Origin: Pseudomonas sp. SORT22
GTDB lineage: Bacteria > Pseudomonadota > Gammaproteobacteria > Pseudomonadales > Pseudomonadaceae
DNA length: 64,000 nucleotides
Reading direction: 5' to 3'
NCBI RefSeq assembly: GCF_018417635.1
Contig: NZ_CP071007.1
Location: forward strand, 558,001-622,000
Positions 51,926 to 61,280 of this stretch are shown here, one piece after another. Below the pieces are notes generated by a model. It did not search any database. It saw nothing but the letters and a program-made list of their open reading frames with translations, and had not been told where the DNA came from. The position numbers and the translations under genes are program-made. How positions within the stretch are numbered: the stretch's first letter is position 1; each line of letters begins with the position of its first letter.

Positions 51926-54571
51926 TCAGCAGTCCAGTGGGTTGCGTTTGTCCGGGTCGATGCCGAACTTGGTGATGGCTTCAGCCACGACCTTCGGTTC
52001 GATATCGCCACGGTCAGCCAAGGCTTCCAGGGCAGCCAGCACCACGAAGTGGCGGTCGACTTCGAAGAAGTGACGCAGCTTCTTGCGGCTGTCGCTGCGA
52101 CCGAAGCCATCGGTACCCAGGACTTTGAACTCTTTGCTCGGAACCCACTGGCGAATCTGCTCGGCGAACAGCTTCATGTAGTCGGTGGAGGCAATGACCG
52201 GGCCCTTACGGCCAGCCAGGCACTCTTCGACGTAGGTAACCTGAGGTTTCTGACCAGGCTTGAGGCGGTTGCTGCGCTCTACGGCCAGGCCGTCGCGACG
52301 CAGTTCGTTGAAGCTGGTAACGCTCCAGACGTCGGCGCCAACGTTGAACTCTTCACGCAGGATCTTCGCCGCTTCGCGAACTTCACGCAGGATGGTGCCG
52401 GAGCCCAGCAACTGAACGTGGTGCGCCGCTTCGCGGGTGTCTTCCTCGAGCAGGTACATGCCCTTGATGATGCCTTCCTCGACACCGGCCGGGATGGCTG
52501 GCTGCTGGTAGGACTCGTTCATCACGGTGATGTAGTAGAAGACGTCCTGTTGCTCTTCGGTCATCTTCTTCATGCCGTCCTGGATGATCACCGCCAGCTC
52601 GTAGCCGTAGGTCGGATCATAGGTGCGGCAGTTCGGGATGGTCGCGGCCAGCATGTGGCTGTGACCGTCTTCGTGCTGCAGGCCTTCACCGTTGAGGGTG
52701 GTACGGCCGGCGGTACCGCCGATCAGGAAGCCACGGGTGCGGCTGTCGCCAGCGGCCCAGGCCAGGTCGCCGATACGCTGGAAGCCGAACATCGAGTAGA
52801 AGATGTAGAACGGCAGCATCGGCTGGTTGTGGTTCGAGTACGAAGTACCGGCAGCGATGAAGGAGGACATGGCGCCTGCTTCGTTGATGCCTTCTTCGAG
52901 GATCTGGCCCTTTTTGTCTTCGCGGTAGAACATCACCTGGTCTTTATCGACTGGCTCGTAGAGCTGGCCGACGGACGAGTAGATGCCCAGCTGGCGGAAC
53001 ATGCCTTCCATACCGAAGGTACGGGCTTCGTCCGGGATGATCGGGACGATGCGCTGGCCGATTTCCTTGTCCTTGACCAGTTGCGCGAGGATCCGCACGA
53101 AGGCCATGGTGGTGGAAATTTCACGGTCGCCCGAGCCGTCGAGGATCGCCTTCAGGGTTTCCAGTGGCGGGGTCGGGATGCTGAAGCTCTTGGCGCGGCG
53201 CTGCGGCACGAAGCCACCCAGGGCGCTGCGGCGCTCGGCCAGGTAACGGGCTTCGGCGCTGCCTTCTTCAGGCTTGAAGAACGGCAGGTTTTCCAGCTCT
53301 TCGTCCTTGACCGGGATGTCGAAACGATCGCGGAAGTGACGCAGGCTGTCGACGTCGACCTTCTTGGTGTTGTGCGCGGTGTTCTTGGCTTCGCCAGCAC
53401 CGGTGCCGTAACCCTTGATGGTCTTGGCCAGGATGACGGTCGGTTGCTCTTTGTGGTTGACCGCCTGGTGGTAGGCCGCATAGACCTTGTACGGGTCGTG
53501 GCCGCCACGGTTGAGCTTCCAGATCTCGTCGTCGGACAGGTCGGCGACCATGGCCTTGAGTTCTGGGGTGTTGAAGAAGTGCTCACGGACGAACGCGCCG
53601 TCCTTGGCCTTGTAGTTCTGGTACTCGCCGTCGATGACTTCGTCCATGCGACGCTGCAGGATACCGTCGACGTCCTTGGCCAGCAGTGGGTCCCAGAAAC
53701 GGCCCCAGACCACTTTGTTGACGTTCCAGCCACCACCACGGAACACGCCTTCGAGTTCCTGGATGATCTTGCCGTTGCCGCGAACCGGGCCGTCGAGGCG
53801 CTGCAGGTTGCAGTTGATGACGAAGATCAGGTTGTCGAGCTTCTCGCGGCCAGCCAGCGAGATTGCGCCCAGGGATTCCGGCTCGTCGCACTCGCCGTCG
53901 CCCATGAAGCACCAGACTTTCTGCTTGCCTGCAGGGATGTAGCCGCGGCTTTCCAGGTACTTCATGAAGCGTGCCTGGTAGATCGCCTGGATCGGGCCCA
54001 GACCCATGGAAACGGTCGGGAACTGCCAGAAGTCAGGCATCAGCCATGGGTGCGGGTACGAAGACAGGCCCTTGCCATCGACTTCCTGGCGGAAGTTGTT
54101 CATCTGGTCTTCGCTGATGCGGCCTTCCATGAAGGCGCGGGCGTAGACGCCAGGCGAGGCGTGGCCCTGGAAGAAGATCAGGTCGCCGCCGTGTTCTTCG
54201 GTCGGAGCCTGGAAGAAGTAGTTGAAGCCGATGTCGTACAGGGTGGCACTGGAGGCGAAGCTCGAAATGTGGCCGCCCAGGTCCGAGTCTTTCAGGTTGG
54301 TGCGCATCACCATGGCCAGCGCGTTCCAACGGACCAACGAGCGAATGCGGCGTTCCATGAACAGGTCGCCAGGCATGCGTGCTTCGTGGGTAACGGGGAT
54401 GGTGTTGCGGTATGGCGTGGTGATGGCATATGGCAGCTGAGAGCCACTACGGGTGGCCAGCTCGCCCATACGGGTCATCAGGTAGTGAGCGCGGTCTTCG
54501 CCTTCTTTGTCGAGAACCGACTCCAGGGCGTCCAGCCATTCCTGGGTTTCGACGGGATCGAGGTCTTGCAT
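51926..54571 (-). CDS. aceE: Pyruvate dehydrogenase E1 component (homodimeric)
   Basis: An 881-residue thiamine-diphosphate enzyme decarboxylating pyruvate and acetylating the lipoyl group of AceF. Family blocks: TPYRNTIPVTHEARMPGDLF, HISSFASSATLYDIGFNYFF, the ThDP motif FMGDGECDEPESLGAISLAG, FVINCNLQRLDGPVRGNGKI and GLQHEDGHSHMLAATIPNCR. Length is normal. GGAG precedes the ATG. The upstream region to glnE carries two operator-like palindromes. Confidence 0.96.
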   Translation of the reverse strand: MQDLDPVETQEWLDALESVLDKEGEDRAHYLMTRMGELATRSGSQLPYAITTPYRNTIPVTHEARMPGDLFMERRIRSLVRWNALAMVMRTNLKDSDLGGHISSFASSATLYDIGFNYFFQAPTEEHGGDLIFFQGHASPGVYARAFMEGRISEDQMNNFRQEVDGKGLSSYPHPWLMPDFWQFPTVSMGLGPIQAIYQARFMKYLESRGYIPAGKQKVWCFMGDGECDEPESLGAISLAGREKLDNLIFVINCNLQRLDGPVRGNGKIIQELEGVFRGGGWNVNKVVWGRFWDPLLAKDVDGILQRRMDEVIDGEYQNYKAKDGAFVREHFFNTPELKAMVADLSDDEIWKLNRGGHDPYKVYAAYHQAVNHKEQPTVILAKTIKGYGTGAGEAKNTAHNTKKVDVDSLRHFRDRFDIPVKDEELENLPFFKPEEGSAEARYLAERRSALGGFVPQRRAKSFSIPTPPLETLKAILDGSGDREISTTMAFVRILAQLVKDKEIGQRIVPIIPDEARTFGMEGMFRQLGIYSSVGQLYEPVDKDQVMFYREDKKGQILEEGINEAGAMSSFIAAGTSYSNHNQPMLPFYIFYSMFGFQRIGDLAWAAGDSRTRGFLIGGTAGRTTLNGEGLQHEDGHSHMLAATIPNCRTYDPTYGYELAVIIQDGMKKMTEEQQDVFYYITVMNESYQQPAIPAGVEEGIIKGMYLLEEDTREAAHHVQLLGSGTILREVREAAKILREEFNVGADVWSVTSFNELRRDGLAVERSNRLKPGQKPQVTYVEECLAGRKGPVIASTDYMKLFAEQIRQWVPSKEFKVLGTDGFGRSDSRKKLRHFFEVDRHFVVLAALEALADRGDIEPKVVAEAITKFGIDPDKRNPLDC

Positions 54572-54681
54572 GGCTTGCTCCAGGGCGGAAAGGCTTCCAG
54601 AATCGGTTGCCTGAGTTTGCGACTGGCCTTTTGGGCAGACGACATAAAATTCTTGGATTACCGGAGAGTGTACCGGCGTTG

Positions 54682-54696
54682 TGTAGTTTTACTACA
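54682..54696. promoter_or_regulatory. Operator-like palindrome 1 between aceE and glnE
   Basis: TGTAGTTTTACTACA. Together with the next site, it is one of two inverted copies of GTAGTAAAACTACACAA (17 bases shared) whose centres are 52 bp apart. About 110 bp upstream of aceE. Confidence 0.6.
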
Positions 54697-54734
54697 AATG
54701 AATCACCATTTCATGCTTTTGAAGTGATCGGGCA

Positions 54735-54747
54735 GTAGTAAAACTAC
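54735..54747. promoter_or_regulatory. Operator-like palindrome 2 between aceE and glnE
   Basis: GTAGTAAAACTAC, with CACAAAA following as in the opposite-strand reading of site 1. The remainder of the 383-bp aceE-glnE gap is AT-rich, with no gene seen. Confidence 0.6.
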
Positions 54748-54954
54748 ACAAAAATGGCTCGTGGCCGCAGTTCGGGTTGTGGGAAAAATCGATACCGGTG
54801 GTTAAAAACAAGTTAAGAAAAGGTTTGCTGCGATGGTTTCTGCCAGAAAATCAGTTTTTACAGCTATTTCTAACTTTTGTACGACAGTCCAACCGTGGTC
54901 AGGGTTCCCCGGTCCGCTCGCTGCCAACCCAATCTCGCCGATCAAGGATAGACC

Positions 54955-57891
54955 ATGAGCCTGCCTTTGCTGGCCGAACTGCCGGCCACCCTCACTGCCT
55001 TGGTCAGCCGTAACGAGCAATCGTTTCGTGCGGCTGTCGCCCTGCAGCCAGAACTGTCTGTTGCTGACTGGAACGCCGAACGCTGGGCGCAGTTCGCCCG
55101 GGTGAGCGCGGCCAGTGATTTTGCCCTTGAACAGGTGCTGCGCGACCCGGCGATGCTGGTCGATCTGGCCGCCAGTGGCGAACTCGACCGGGCCTTTGCC
55201 GCAGGCCAGTTGTGCGCGCAGATCGCTGCCGCCAGCCAGGCCGCCGAGAGCGAGGACGAACTGGCGCGCAACCTGCGCCGCCAGCGCAGCCGCCAGCAGG
55301 TGCGGATCATCTGGCGCGACCTGACTCGCCAGGCCGACCTGGTGCAGACCTGCCGCGACCTGTCCGACCTTGCCGACGCCTGTATAGACCAGGCCTACAA
55401 CTGGCTGTACCCGCGCCATTGCCAGCAGTTCGGCACGCCGATCGGCCATCGCAGCGGTGAGCCGCAGCACATGGTGGTGCTGGGCATGGGCAAGCTCGGC
55501 GCGGTGGAGCTTAATCTGTCGTCGGACATCGACCTGATCTTCGCCTTCCCCGAAGGCGGCGAAACCGAAGGGGTCAAGCGCTCGCTGGACAACCAGGAGT
55601 TCTTCACCCGCCTGGGCCAGCGGCTGATCAAGGCCCTCGACCCGATCACCGTCGACGGCTTTGTATTTCGTGTCGACATGCGCCTGCGCCCGTATGGCTC
55701 GGCCGGCGCCCTGGTGCTCAGCTTCAATGCCCTGGAGCAGTACTACCAAGACCAGGGCCGCGACTGGGAGCGCTACGCGATGATCAAGGCGCGGGTGGTG
55801 GCCGGCGACCAGGTGGCCGGCGCGCAGTTGCTGGACCTGCTGCGGCCCTTCGTTTACCGGCGTTACCTGGATTTCTCGGCGATCGAAGCGCTGCGCACCA
55901 TGAAGCAGCTGATCCAGCAGGAAGTGCGGCGCAAGGGCATGGCCGAGAATATCAAGCTGGGTGCCGGCGGCATCCGCGAAGTCGAATTTATTGCCCAGGC
56001 CTTCCAGTTGATTCACGGCGGGCGCGACCTGAGCCTGCAGCAGCGGCCGTTGCTCAAAGTGCTGTCGACCCTCGAAGGCCAGGGTTACCTGCCGCCGGCG
56101 GTGATTGCCGAGCTGCGCGAAGGCTATGAATTCCTGCGCTATACCGAACACGCGATCCAGGCGATTGCCGACCGCCAGACCCAGATGCTCCCGGACGATG
56201 AGCTGGACCGCGCGCGCATCGCCTTCATGCTTGGCTTTGCCGACTGGCCGAGCTTCCATGCGCAACTGATGCACTGGCGTGGGCGGATCGACTGGCACTT
56301 CCGTCAAGTGATTGCCGATCCGGATGAAGACGAGAATGAAGAAGGCGAAGTGATTGTCGGCGGCGAATGGCTGCCGCTGTGGGAAGAAGCCCAGAATGAA
56401 GAGGCCGCCTGCCGTCAGCTGCAGGACGCCGGTTTTGCCGACCCGCAAAAAGCCCTCAAGCAACTCGCCGGCTTGCGTGTCAGCCCGCAGTTGCGGGCCA
56501 TGCAGCGCCTGGGGCGTGAACGTCTGGATGCCTTTATTCCGCGCCTGCTGGCCCAGGCGGTGGAGCACGCCGACCCGGACCTGGTGCTGGAACGGGTGTT
56601 GCCGCTGGTCGAAGCGGTAGCCCGGCGTTCGGCCTACCTGGTGCTGCTCACCGAAAACCCCGGCGCCCTGCGCCGTCTGCTGACCCTGTGCGCCGCCAGC
56701 CCATGGATCGCCGAGCAGATCACCCGCTTCCCGCTGCTGCTCGATGAACTGCTTAATGAAGGCCGCCTGTTCAGCCCGCCGCAGGCCCCGGAACTGGCCG
56801 CCGAGCTGCGCGAGCGGCTGACGCGCATCCCCGAGGACGACCTCGAGCAGCAAATGGAGGCCTTGCGCCACTTCAAACTGGCCCACAGCCTGCGCGTGGC
56901 CGCTTCAGAAATCGCCGGCAACCTGCCGCTGATGAAAGTCAGCGACTACCTGACCTGGCTGGCCGAGGCGATTCTCAACCAGGTGCTGGCCCTGGCCTGG
57001 CGCCAGACGGTCAGCCGTCACGGCCAGCCCAAGCGCAGCGACGGCAGCCTGTGCGACCCGGGCTTCATTATTGTCGGCTACGGCAAGGTTGGCGGCATCG
57101 AGCTGGGCCACGGCTCGGACCTGGACCTGGTGTTCATCCACGACGGCGACCCGCAGGCCGAAACCGATGGCGCCAAGCCGATCGACAGCGCGCAGTTCTT
57201 TACCCGCCTGGGCCAGCGCATCATTCACCTGCTGACCACCCAGACCAACTCCGGGCAACTCTACGACGTGGACATGCGCCTGCGACCTTCGGGTGCGTCG
57301 GGGTTGCTGGTCAGCTCCCTGGGCGCCTTCGAGCGTTACCAGCAGAACGAAGCCTGGACCTGGGAGCACCAAGCCCTGGTCCGCGCCCGGGTGCTGGTCG
57401 GTTGCCCGCAGGTGGGTACGGCGTTCGAGGCGGTGCGCGCGCGCATCCTTGGCCAGGCCCGCGACCTGCCCAAGCTGCAGGCCGAGGTCAGCGAGATGCG
57501 CGCCAAGATGCGCGACAACCTCGGCACCAAGCTCAGCGCCGCCGGGACTGCGGCCAATGCTTTCGAGGCCGGTGTGCCCTTCGATATCAAGCAGGATGCC
57601 GGTGGTATCGTCGATATCGAATTTATGGTGCAATACGCCGCTTTGGCCTGGTCTCACGACCATCCGGCACTGCTGCGCTGGACCGACAACATCCGCATCC
57701 TCGAAGAGCTTGAGCAGGCCGGGCTGATGCCCGCCAGCGATGCCGTGCTGCTGCGCGAGGTGTACAAGGCGTTCCGTTCCGCCGCGCACCGCCAGGCCCT
57801 GCAAAAGCAGGCCGGGGTAATCGATGCCGGGCAGTTCGTCCAGGAGCGCCAGGAGGTGCGGCGGATCTGGTCGCAGCTGGGTTTGAGTTGA
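54955..57891 (+). CDS. glnE: Glutamine synthetase adenylyltransferase/deadenylase
   Basis: A 978-residue bifunctional enzyme that adenylylates and de-adenylylates glutamine synthetase under PII control. Two nucleotidyltransferase domains are visible: GMGKLGAVELNLSSDIDLIF (about residue 178, deadenylase) and GYGKVGGIELGHGSDLDLVF (about residue 707, adenylylase), each with downstream MRLRP (VDMRLRPYGSAGALV and VDMRLRPSGASGLLV). AAGGATAGACC precedes the ATG. Divergent from aceE. Confidence 0.95.
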   Translation: MSLPLLAELPATLTALVSRNEQSFRAAVALQPELSVADWNAERWAQFARVSAASDFALEQVLRDPAMLVDLAASGELDRAFAAGQLCAQIAAASQAAESEDELARNLRRQRSRQQVRIIWRDLTRQADLVQTCRDLSDLADACIDQAYNWLYPRHCQQFGTPIGHRSGEPQHMVVLGMGKLGAVELNLSSDIDLIFAFPEGGETEGVKRSLDNQEFFTRLGQRLIKALDPITVDGFVFRVDMRLRPYGSAGALVLSFNALEQYYQDQGRDWERYAMIKARVVAGDQVAGAQLLDLLRPFVYRRYLDFSAIEALRTMKQLIQQEVRRKGMAENIKLGAGGIREVEFIAQAFQLIHGGRDLSLQQRPLLKVLSTLEGQGYLPPAVIAELREGYEFLRYTEHAIQAIADRQTQMLPDDELDRARIAFMLGFADWPSFHAQLMHWRGRIDWHFRQVIADPDEDENEEGEVIVGGEWLPLWEEAQNEEAACRQLQDAGFADPQKALKQLAGLRVSPQLRAMQRLGRERLDAFIPRLLAQAVEHADPDLVLERVLPLVEAVARRSAYLVLLTENPGALRRLLTLCAASPWIAEQITRFPLLLDELLNEGRLFSPPQAPELAAELRERLTRIPEDDLEQQMEALRHFKLAHSLRVAASEIAGNLPLMKVSDYLTWLAEAILNQVLALAWRQTVSRHGQPKRSDGSLCDPGFIIVGYGKVGGIELGHGSDLDLVFIHDGDPQAETDGAKPIDSAQFFTRLGQRIIHLLTTQTNSGQLYDVDMRLRPSGASGLLVSSLGAFERYQQNEAWTWEHQALVRARVLVGCPQVGTAFEAVRARILGQARDLPKLQAEVSEMRAKMRDNLGTKLSAAGTAANAFEAGVPFDIKQDAGGIVDIEFMVQYAALAWSHDHPALLRWTDNIRILEELEQAGLMPASDAVLLREVYKAFRSAAHRQALQKQAGVIDAGQFVQERQEVRRIWSQLGLS

Positions 57892-58047
57892 GCCATCGGC
57901 CAGGCGGTTCAGGCACCAGGACGCCTGCCACGACCACAGTACAGCCCGAGTGGCGTACACTGGTCGACATATAGCCTGAATATAAAGAGGGGAGGCCAGG
58001 CTGTTTGCGAACAGTTTGCAGCCTCCCTGATCGTTTCTGGATAAAGC

Positions 58048-59097
58048 ATGAGAATTTTGATCATTGGCCCCAGCTGGGTGGGCGACATGGTAATGGCGCA
58101 GACCCTGTTCCAGTGCCTGAAGCAGCGTCACCCGGAATGTGTGATCGATGTGCTGGCGCCCGAGTGGAGCCGGCCGATCCTCGAGCGCATGCCTGAAGTG
58201 CGCCAGGCCTTGAGCTTCCCGCTCGGCCACGGCGCGCTGGAGCTTGCCACGCGCCGGCGTATCGGCAAGTCCCTGGCCGGCCAGTACGACCAGGCGATCC
58301 TGCTGCCCAACTCGCTGAAATCGGCGCTGGTGCCGTTCTTTGCCGGCATCCCCAAGCGTACCGGCTGGCGCGGCGAGCTGCGTTTCGGCCTGCTCAACGA
58401 CGTGCGCAAGCTCGACAAGGCCAAGTACCCGCTGATGATCGAGCGCTTCATGGCCCTGGCCTACCCGGCCGGCGCCGAGTTGCCGCAGCCGTACCCGCGC
58501 CCGAGCCTGCAGATCGAAGCGCCGAGCCGCGACGCCGCCCTGGCCAAGTTCGGCCTGAGCCTGGATCGCCCGGTGTTGGCACTGTGCCCCGGTGCCGAGT
58601 TCGGCGAAGCCAAGCGCTGGCCGTCGGAGCATTACGCCAAGGTCGCCGAGACCAAGATCCGCGAAGGCTGGCAGGTCTGGTTGTTCGGCTCGAAGAACGA
58701 CCACGCGGTCGGCGAGGCCATTCGTGCGCGGCTGATCCCGGGCCTGCGTGAAGAAGCAACCAACCTCAGCGGCGAAACCTCGCTGGCCGAGGCCATCGAC
58801 CTGCTGTCGTGCAGCGATGCGGTGGTGTCCAACGATTCCGGGCTGATGCACGTGGCGGCGGCGCTGAACCGCCCGCTGGTGGCGGTCTACGGCTCTACTT
58901 CGCCGGGCTTTACCCCACCTTTGGCCGATCAGGTCGAGGTGGTGCGCCTGGGCCTGGAGTGCAGCCCATGCTTCGACCGTACCTGTCGCTTCGGCCATTA
59001 CAACTGCTTGCGTCAGCTGGAACCGGAAGCCGTGGAAGCTGCGTTGCAGCGCCTGAACGGCCCGAGCCTGATCGACGTCATGGCCGAGGTCGACTAA
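58048..59097 (+). CDS. waaF: ADP-heptose:LPS heptosyltransferase II
   Basis: A 349-residue GT9-family glycosyltransferase adding the second heptose to the LPS inner core at the cytoplasmic face of the inner membrane. It begins MRILIIGPSWVGDMVMAQTL and contains LALCPGAEFGEAKRWPSEHY, DLLSCSDAVVSNDSGLMHVA and VAVYGSTSPGFTPPL, the WaaF signature. First of a tightly packed core cluster; the next gene starts at the base after its stop. Confidence 0.94.
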   Translation: MRILIIGPSWVGDMVMAQTLFQCLKQRHPECVIDVLAPEWSRPILERMPEVRQALSFPLGHGALELATRRRIGKSLAGQYDQAILLPNSLKSALVPFFAGIPKRTGWRGELRFGLLNDVRKLDKAKYPLMIERFMALAYPAGAELPQPYPRPSLQIEAPSRDAALAKFGLSLDRPVLALCPGAEFGEAKRWPSEHYAKVAETKIREGWQVWLFGSKNDHAVGEAIRARLIPGLREEATNLSGETSLAEAIDLLSCSDAVVSNDSGLMHVAAALNRPLVAVYGSTSPGFTPPLADQVEVVRLGLECSPCFDRTCRFGHYNCLRQLEPEAVEAALQRLNGPSLIDVMAEVD

Positions 59098-60156
59098 GTG
59101 CGGGTACTGCTGATCAAGACCTCGTCCCTGGGCGATGTGATCCACGCGCTGCCGGCGCTGACCGACGCTGCCCGGGCGATCCCCGGCATCCGCTTCGACT
59201 GGGTGGTGGAAGAAGGCTTCGCCGAGATCCCCAGCTGGCACCCGGCAGTCGACACGATCATCCCGGTGGCCATCCGTCGCTGGCGCAAGAACCTCTGGCA
59301 GACCTTCAAGAGCGGCGAATGGCGCCAGTTCAAGCAGCGTCTGCGCGAGCGCAAGTACGATTTGGTGATCGACGCCCAAGGCCTGGTCAAGTCGGCCTGG
59401 CTGACCCGTTACGTCAAGGCGCCGGTGGCCGGCATGGACCGTTACTCGGCCCGTGAAGGGCTGTCCAGCCGCTTCTACGACCGGCGTTTGTCGGTCGAGC
59501 GCGGCCAGCATGCGGTAGAGCGGGTACGCCAGTTGTTTGCCCTGGCGCTGGGCTACAACCTGCCAGCAGGCCTGGGTGATTACGGCCTGGACCTGAACCG
59601 CCTGCAGTTGCCGCCGGCGGCGCCGTTCGTGGTGTTCCTGCACGGCACCACCTGGGCAACCAAGCACTGGCCGGAAGCCTACTGGCGCCAGTTGGCCGAA
59701 CGCCTTGGCCAGCAAGGCCTGCAGGTACGCTTGCCGTGGGGCAACCCGGCCGAACAGGCGCGTGCCGAGCGCATCGCCAAGGGCCTGGCCAACTGTCAGG
59801 TACTGCCCAAGCTCAACCTGGTGGGTGTCGCCCGGGTGCTGGCGGCGGCCAAGGCCTGCATTGCCGTGGACACCGGCCTTGGTCACCTGGCGGCGGCGCT
59901 GGATGTGCCGACCCTGTCGCTGTTCGGGCCGACCAACCCGGGGCTGACCGGGGCCTATGGCAAGTCCCAGGTGCACATCGCCAGCGATTTTGCCTGCGCG
60001 CCGTGCCTGCAGAAAAAATGTACCTACAAGCCGAGCGCTGATGACCAGCGCCGGTTCGATCTCAAACGCGAGTGGCCGCTGTGCTTCACTCGCCTGAATC
60101 CCGAGCGTGTGGCGAGCCAATTGCGCGCGTTGCTGCTGGCTGAGGATGTTCGTTGA
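59098..60156 (+). CDS. waaC: ADP-heptose:LPS heptosyltransferase I
   Basis: A 352-residue GT9 enzyme adding the first heptose to Kdo. Starts at GTG (59098), directly after the waaF stop: VRVLLIKTSSLGDVIHALPA, the WaaC N-terminus. Further blocks are FDWVVEEGFAEIP, HGTTWATKHWPEAYWRQLAE and DTGLGHLAAALDVPTLSLFG. Four cysteines near the C-terminus (FACAPCLQKKC) are noticeable. Overlaps waaG by one base. Confidence 0.94.
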   Translation: MRVLLIKTSSLGDVIHALPALTDAARAIPGIRFDWVVEEGFAEIPSWHPAVDTIIPVAIRRWRKNLWQTFKSGEWRQFKQRLRERKYDLVIDAQGLVKSAWLTRYVKAPVAGMDRYSAREGLSSRFYDRRLSVERGQHAVERVRQLFALALGYNLPAGLGDYGLDLNRLQLPPAAPFVVFLHGTTWATKHWPEAYWRQLAERLGQQGLQVRLPWGNPAEQARAERIAKGLANCQVLPKLNLVGVARVLAAAKACIAVDTGLGHLAAALDVPTLSLFGPTNPGLTGAYGKSQVHIASDFACAPCLQKKCTYKPSADDQRRFDLKREWPLCFTRLNPERVASQLRALLLAEDVR

Positions 60157-61280
60157 TGCAACTGGCTTTTGTTCTGTACAAGTATTTCCCCTTCGGTGGC
60201 CTGCAGCGCGACTTCATGCGCATTGCCCTGGAGTGCCAGCGTCGCGGTCATCAGATCCGCGTCTATACGCTGATCTGGGAAGGTGACGTGCCCGAGGGCT
60301 TCGAGGTGCTGGTGGCGCCGGTCAAGGCGCTGTTCAACCACCGGCGTAACGAGAAGCTCAGTGCCTGGATGCAAGCGGATCTGGCCAAGCGCCCGGTCGA
60401 TCGCCTGATCGGCTTCAACAAGATGCCCGGGCTGGATGTCTACTTTGCTGCCGACGGCTGCTTCGAAGACAAGGCGCAGACCCTGCGTAATTCGCTGTAT
60501 CGGCGTTGGGGCCGTTACCGGCATTTCGCTGAATACGAGCGGGCGGTGTTCGCCAAGGACGCCAAGACCGAGATCCTGATGATCTCCGAAGTCCAGCAGC
60601 CGCTGTTCATCAAACACTACGACACGCCGATCGAGCGCTTCCACCTGCTGCCACCCGGCATCAGCCAGGATCGCCGGGCGCCGGCCAATGCCGCCGAGAT
60701 CCGCGCCGAGTTCCGCCGCGAATTCGACCTGAAAGACGATCAGCTGCTGCTGGTGCAGATCGGTTCGGGCTTCAAGACCAAGGGCGTCGACCGCAGCCTC
60801 AAGGCCCTGGCCGCCTTGCCGTCGGCCTTGCGCAAGCGCACGCGGCTGATGGTCATCGGCCAGGACGACCCCAAGGTGTTCCAGTTGCAAAGCGCGACCC
60901 TCGGCCTGACCGAGCAGGTGCAGTTCCTCAAGGGCCGCAGCGATATTCCGCGATTCCTGCTCGGCGCCGACCTGCTCATTCACCCGGCCTACAACGAAAA
61001 CACCGGCACCGTGCTGCTTGAAGCACTGGTCGCCGGGCTGCCGGTGCTGGTCTCGGCCGTGTGCGGCTATGCCCATTACATCGCCGAGGCCGACAGCGGC
61101 CTGGTGCTCGATGAGCCGTTCGCGCAGGAGCAGCTCAATCGCTACCTGCAACGCATGCTCGAAGACGGCCCGGCCCGCGTCGACTGGGCGCGCAATGGCC
61201 TGGCATTTGCCGATACCGCCGACCTCTACAGCATGCCCGAGCATGCCGCCGACGTGATCCTGGCGCAGGAGCGCGCATGA
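60156..61280 (+). CDS. waaG: LPS core glucosyltransferase WaaG-type
   Basis: A 374-residue GT4 glycosyltransferase. MQLAFVLYKYFPFGGLQRDF is the WaaG N-terminus. Other landmarks are GFNKMPGLDVYFAADGCFED, PPGISQDRR, QIGSGFKTKGVDRSLKALA and the GT4 E-x7-E region HPAYNENTGTVLLEALVAGL. In Pseudomonas the sugar added at this step is N-acetylgalactosamine-like rather than glucose (literature). Overlaps waaP by 4 bp. Confidence 0.93.
   Translation: MQLAFVLYKYFPFGGLQRDFMRIALECQRRGHQIRVYTLIWEGDVPEGFEVLVAPVKALFNHRRNEKLSAWMQADLAKRPVDRLIGFNKMPGLDVYFAADGCFEDKAQTLRNSLYRRWGRYRHFAEYERAVFAKDAKTEILMISEVQQPLFIKHYDTPIERFHLLPPGISQDRRAPANAAEIRAEFRREFDLKDDQLLLVQIGSGFKTKGVDRSLKALAALPSALRKRTRLMVIGQDDPKVFQLQSATLGLTEQVQFLKGRSDIPRFLLGADLLIHPAYNENTGTVLLEALVAGLPVLVSAVCGYAHYIAEADSGLVLDEPFAQEQLNRYLQRMLEDGPARVDWARNGLAFADTADLYSMPEHAADVILAQERA

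Noticed and set aside
57902..57928. Terminator after glnE
   Set aside because: CAGGCG and CGCCTG could pair, but the loop is long and no T-tract follows.
57892..58047. Missing ilvE between glnE and waaF
   Set aside because: ilvE lies there in P. aeruginosa, but I cannot tell from this window whether its absence is normal for this species group.
56905..60120. 1071-residue minus-strand open frame opposite glnE, waaF and waaC
   Set aside because: Spans three unrelated plus-strand genes and is therefore a codon-bias artefact.
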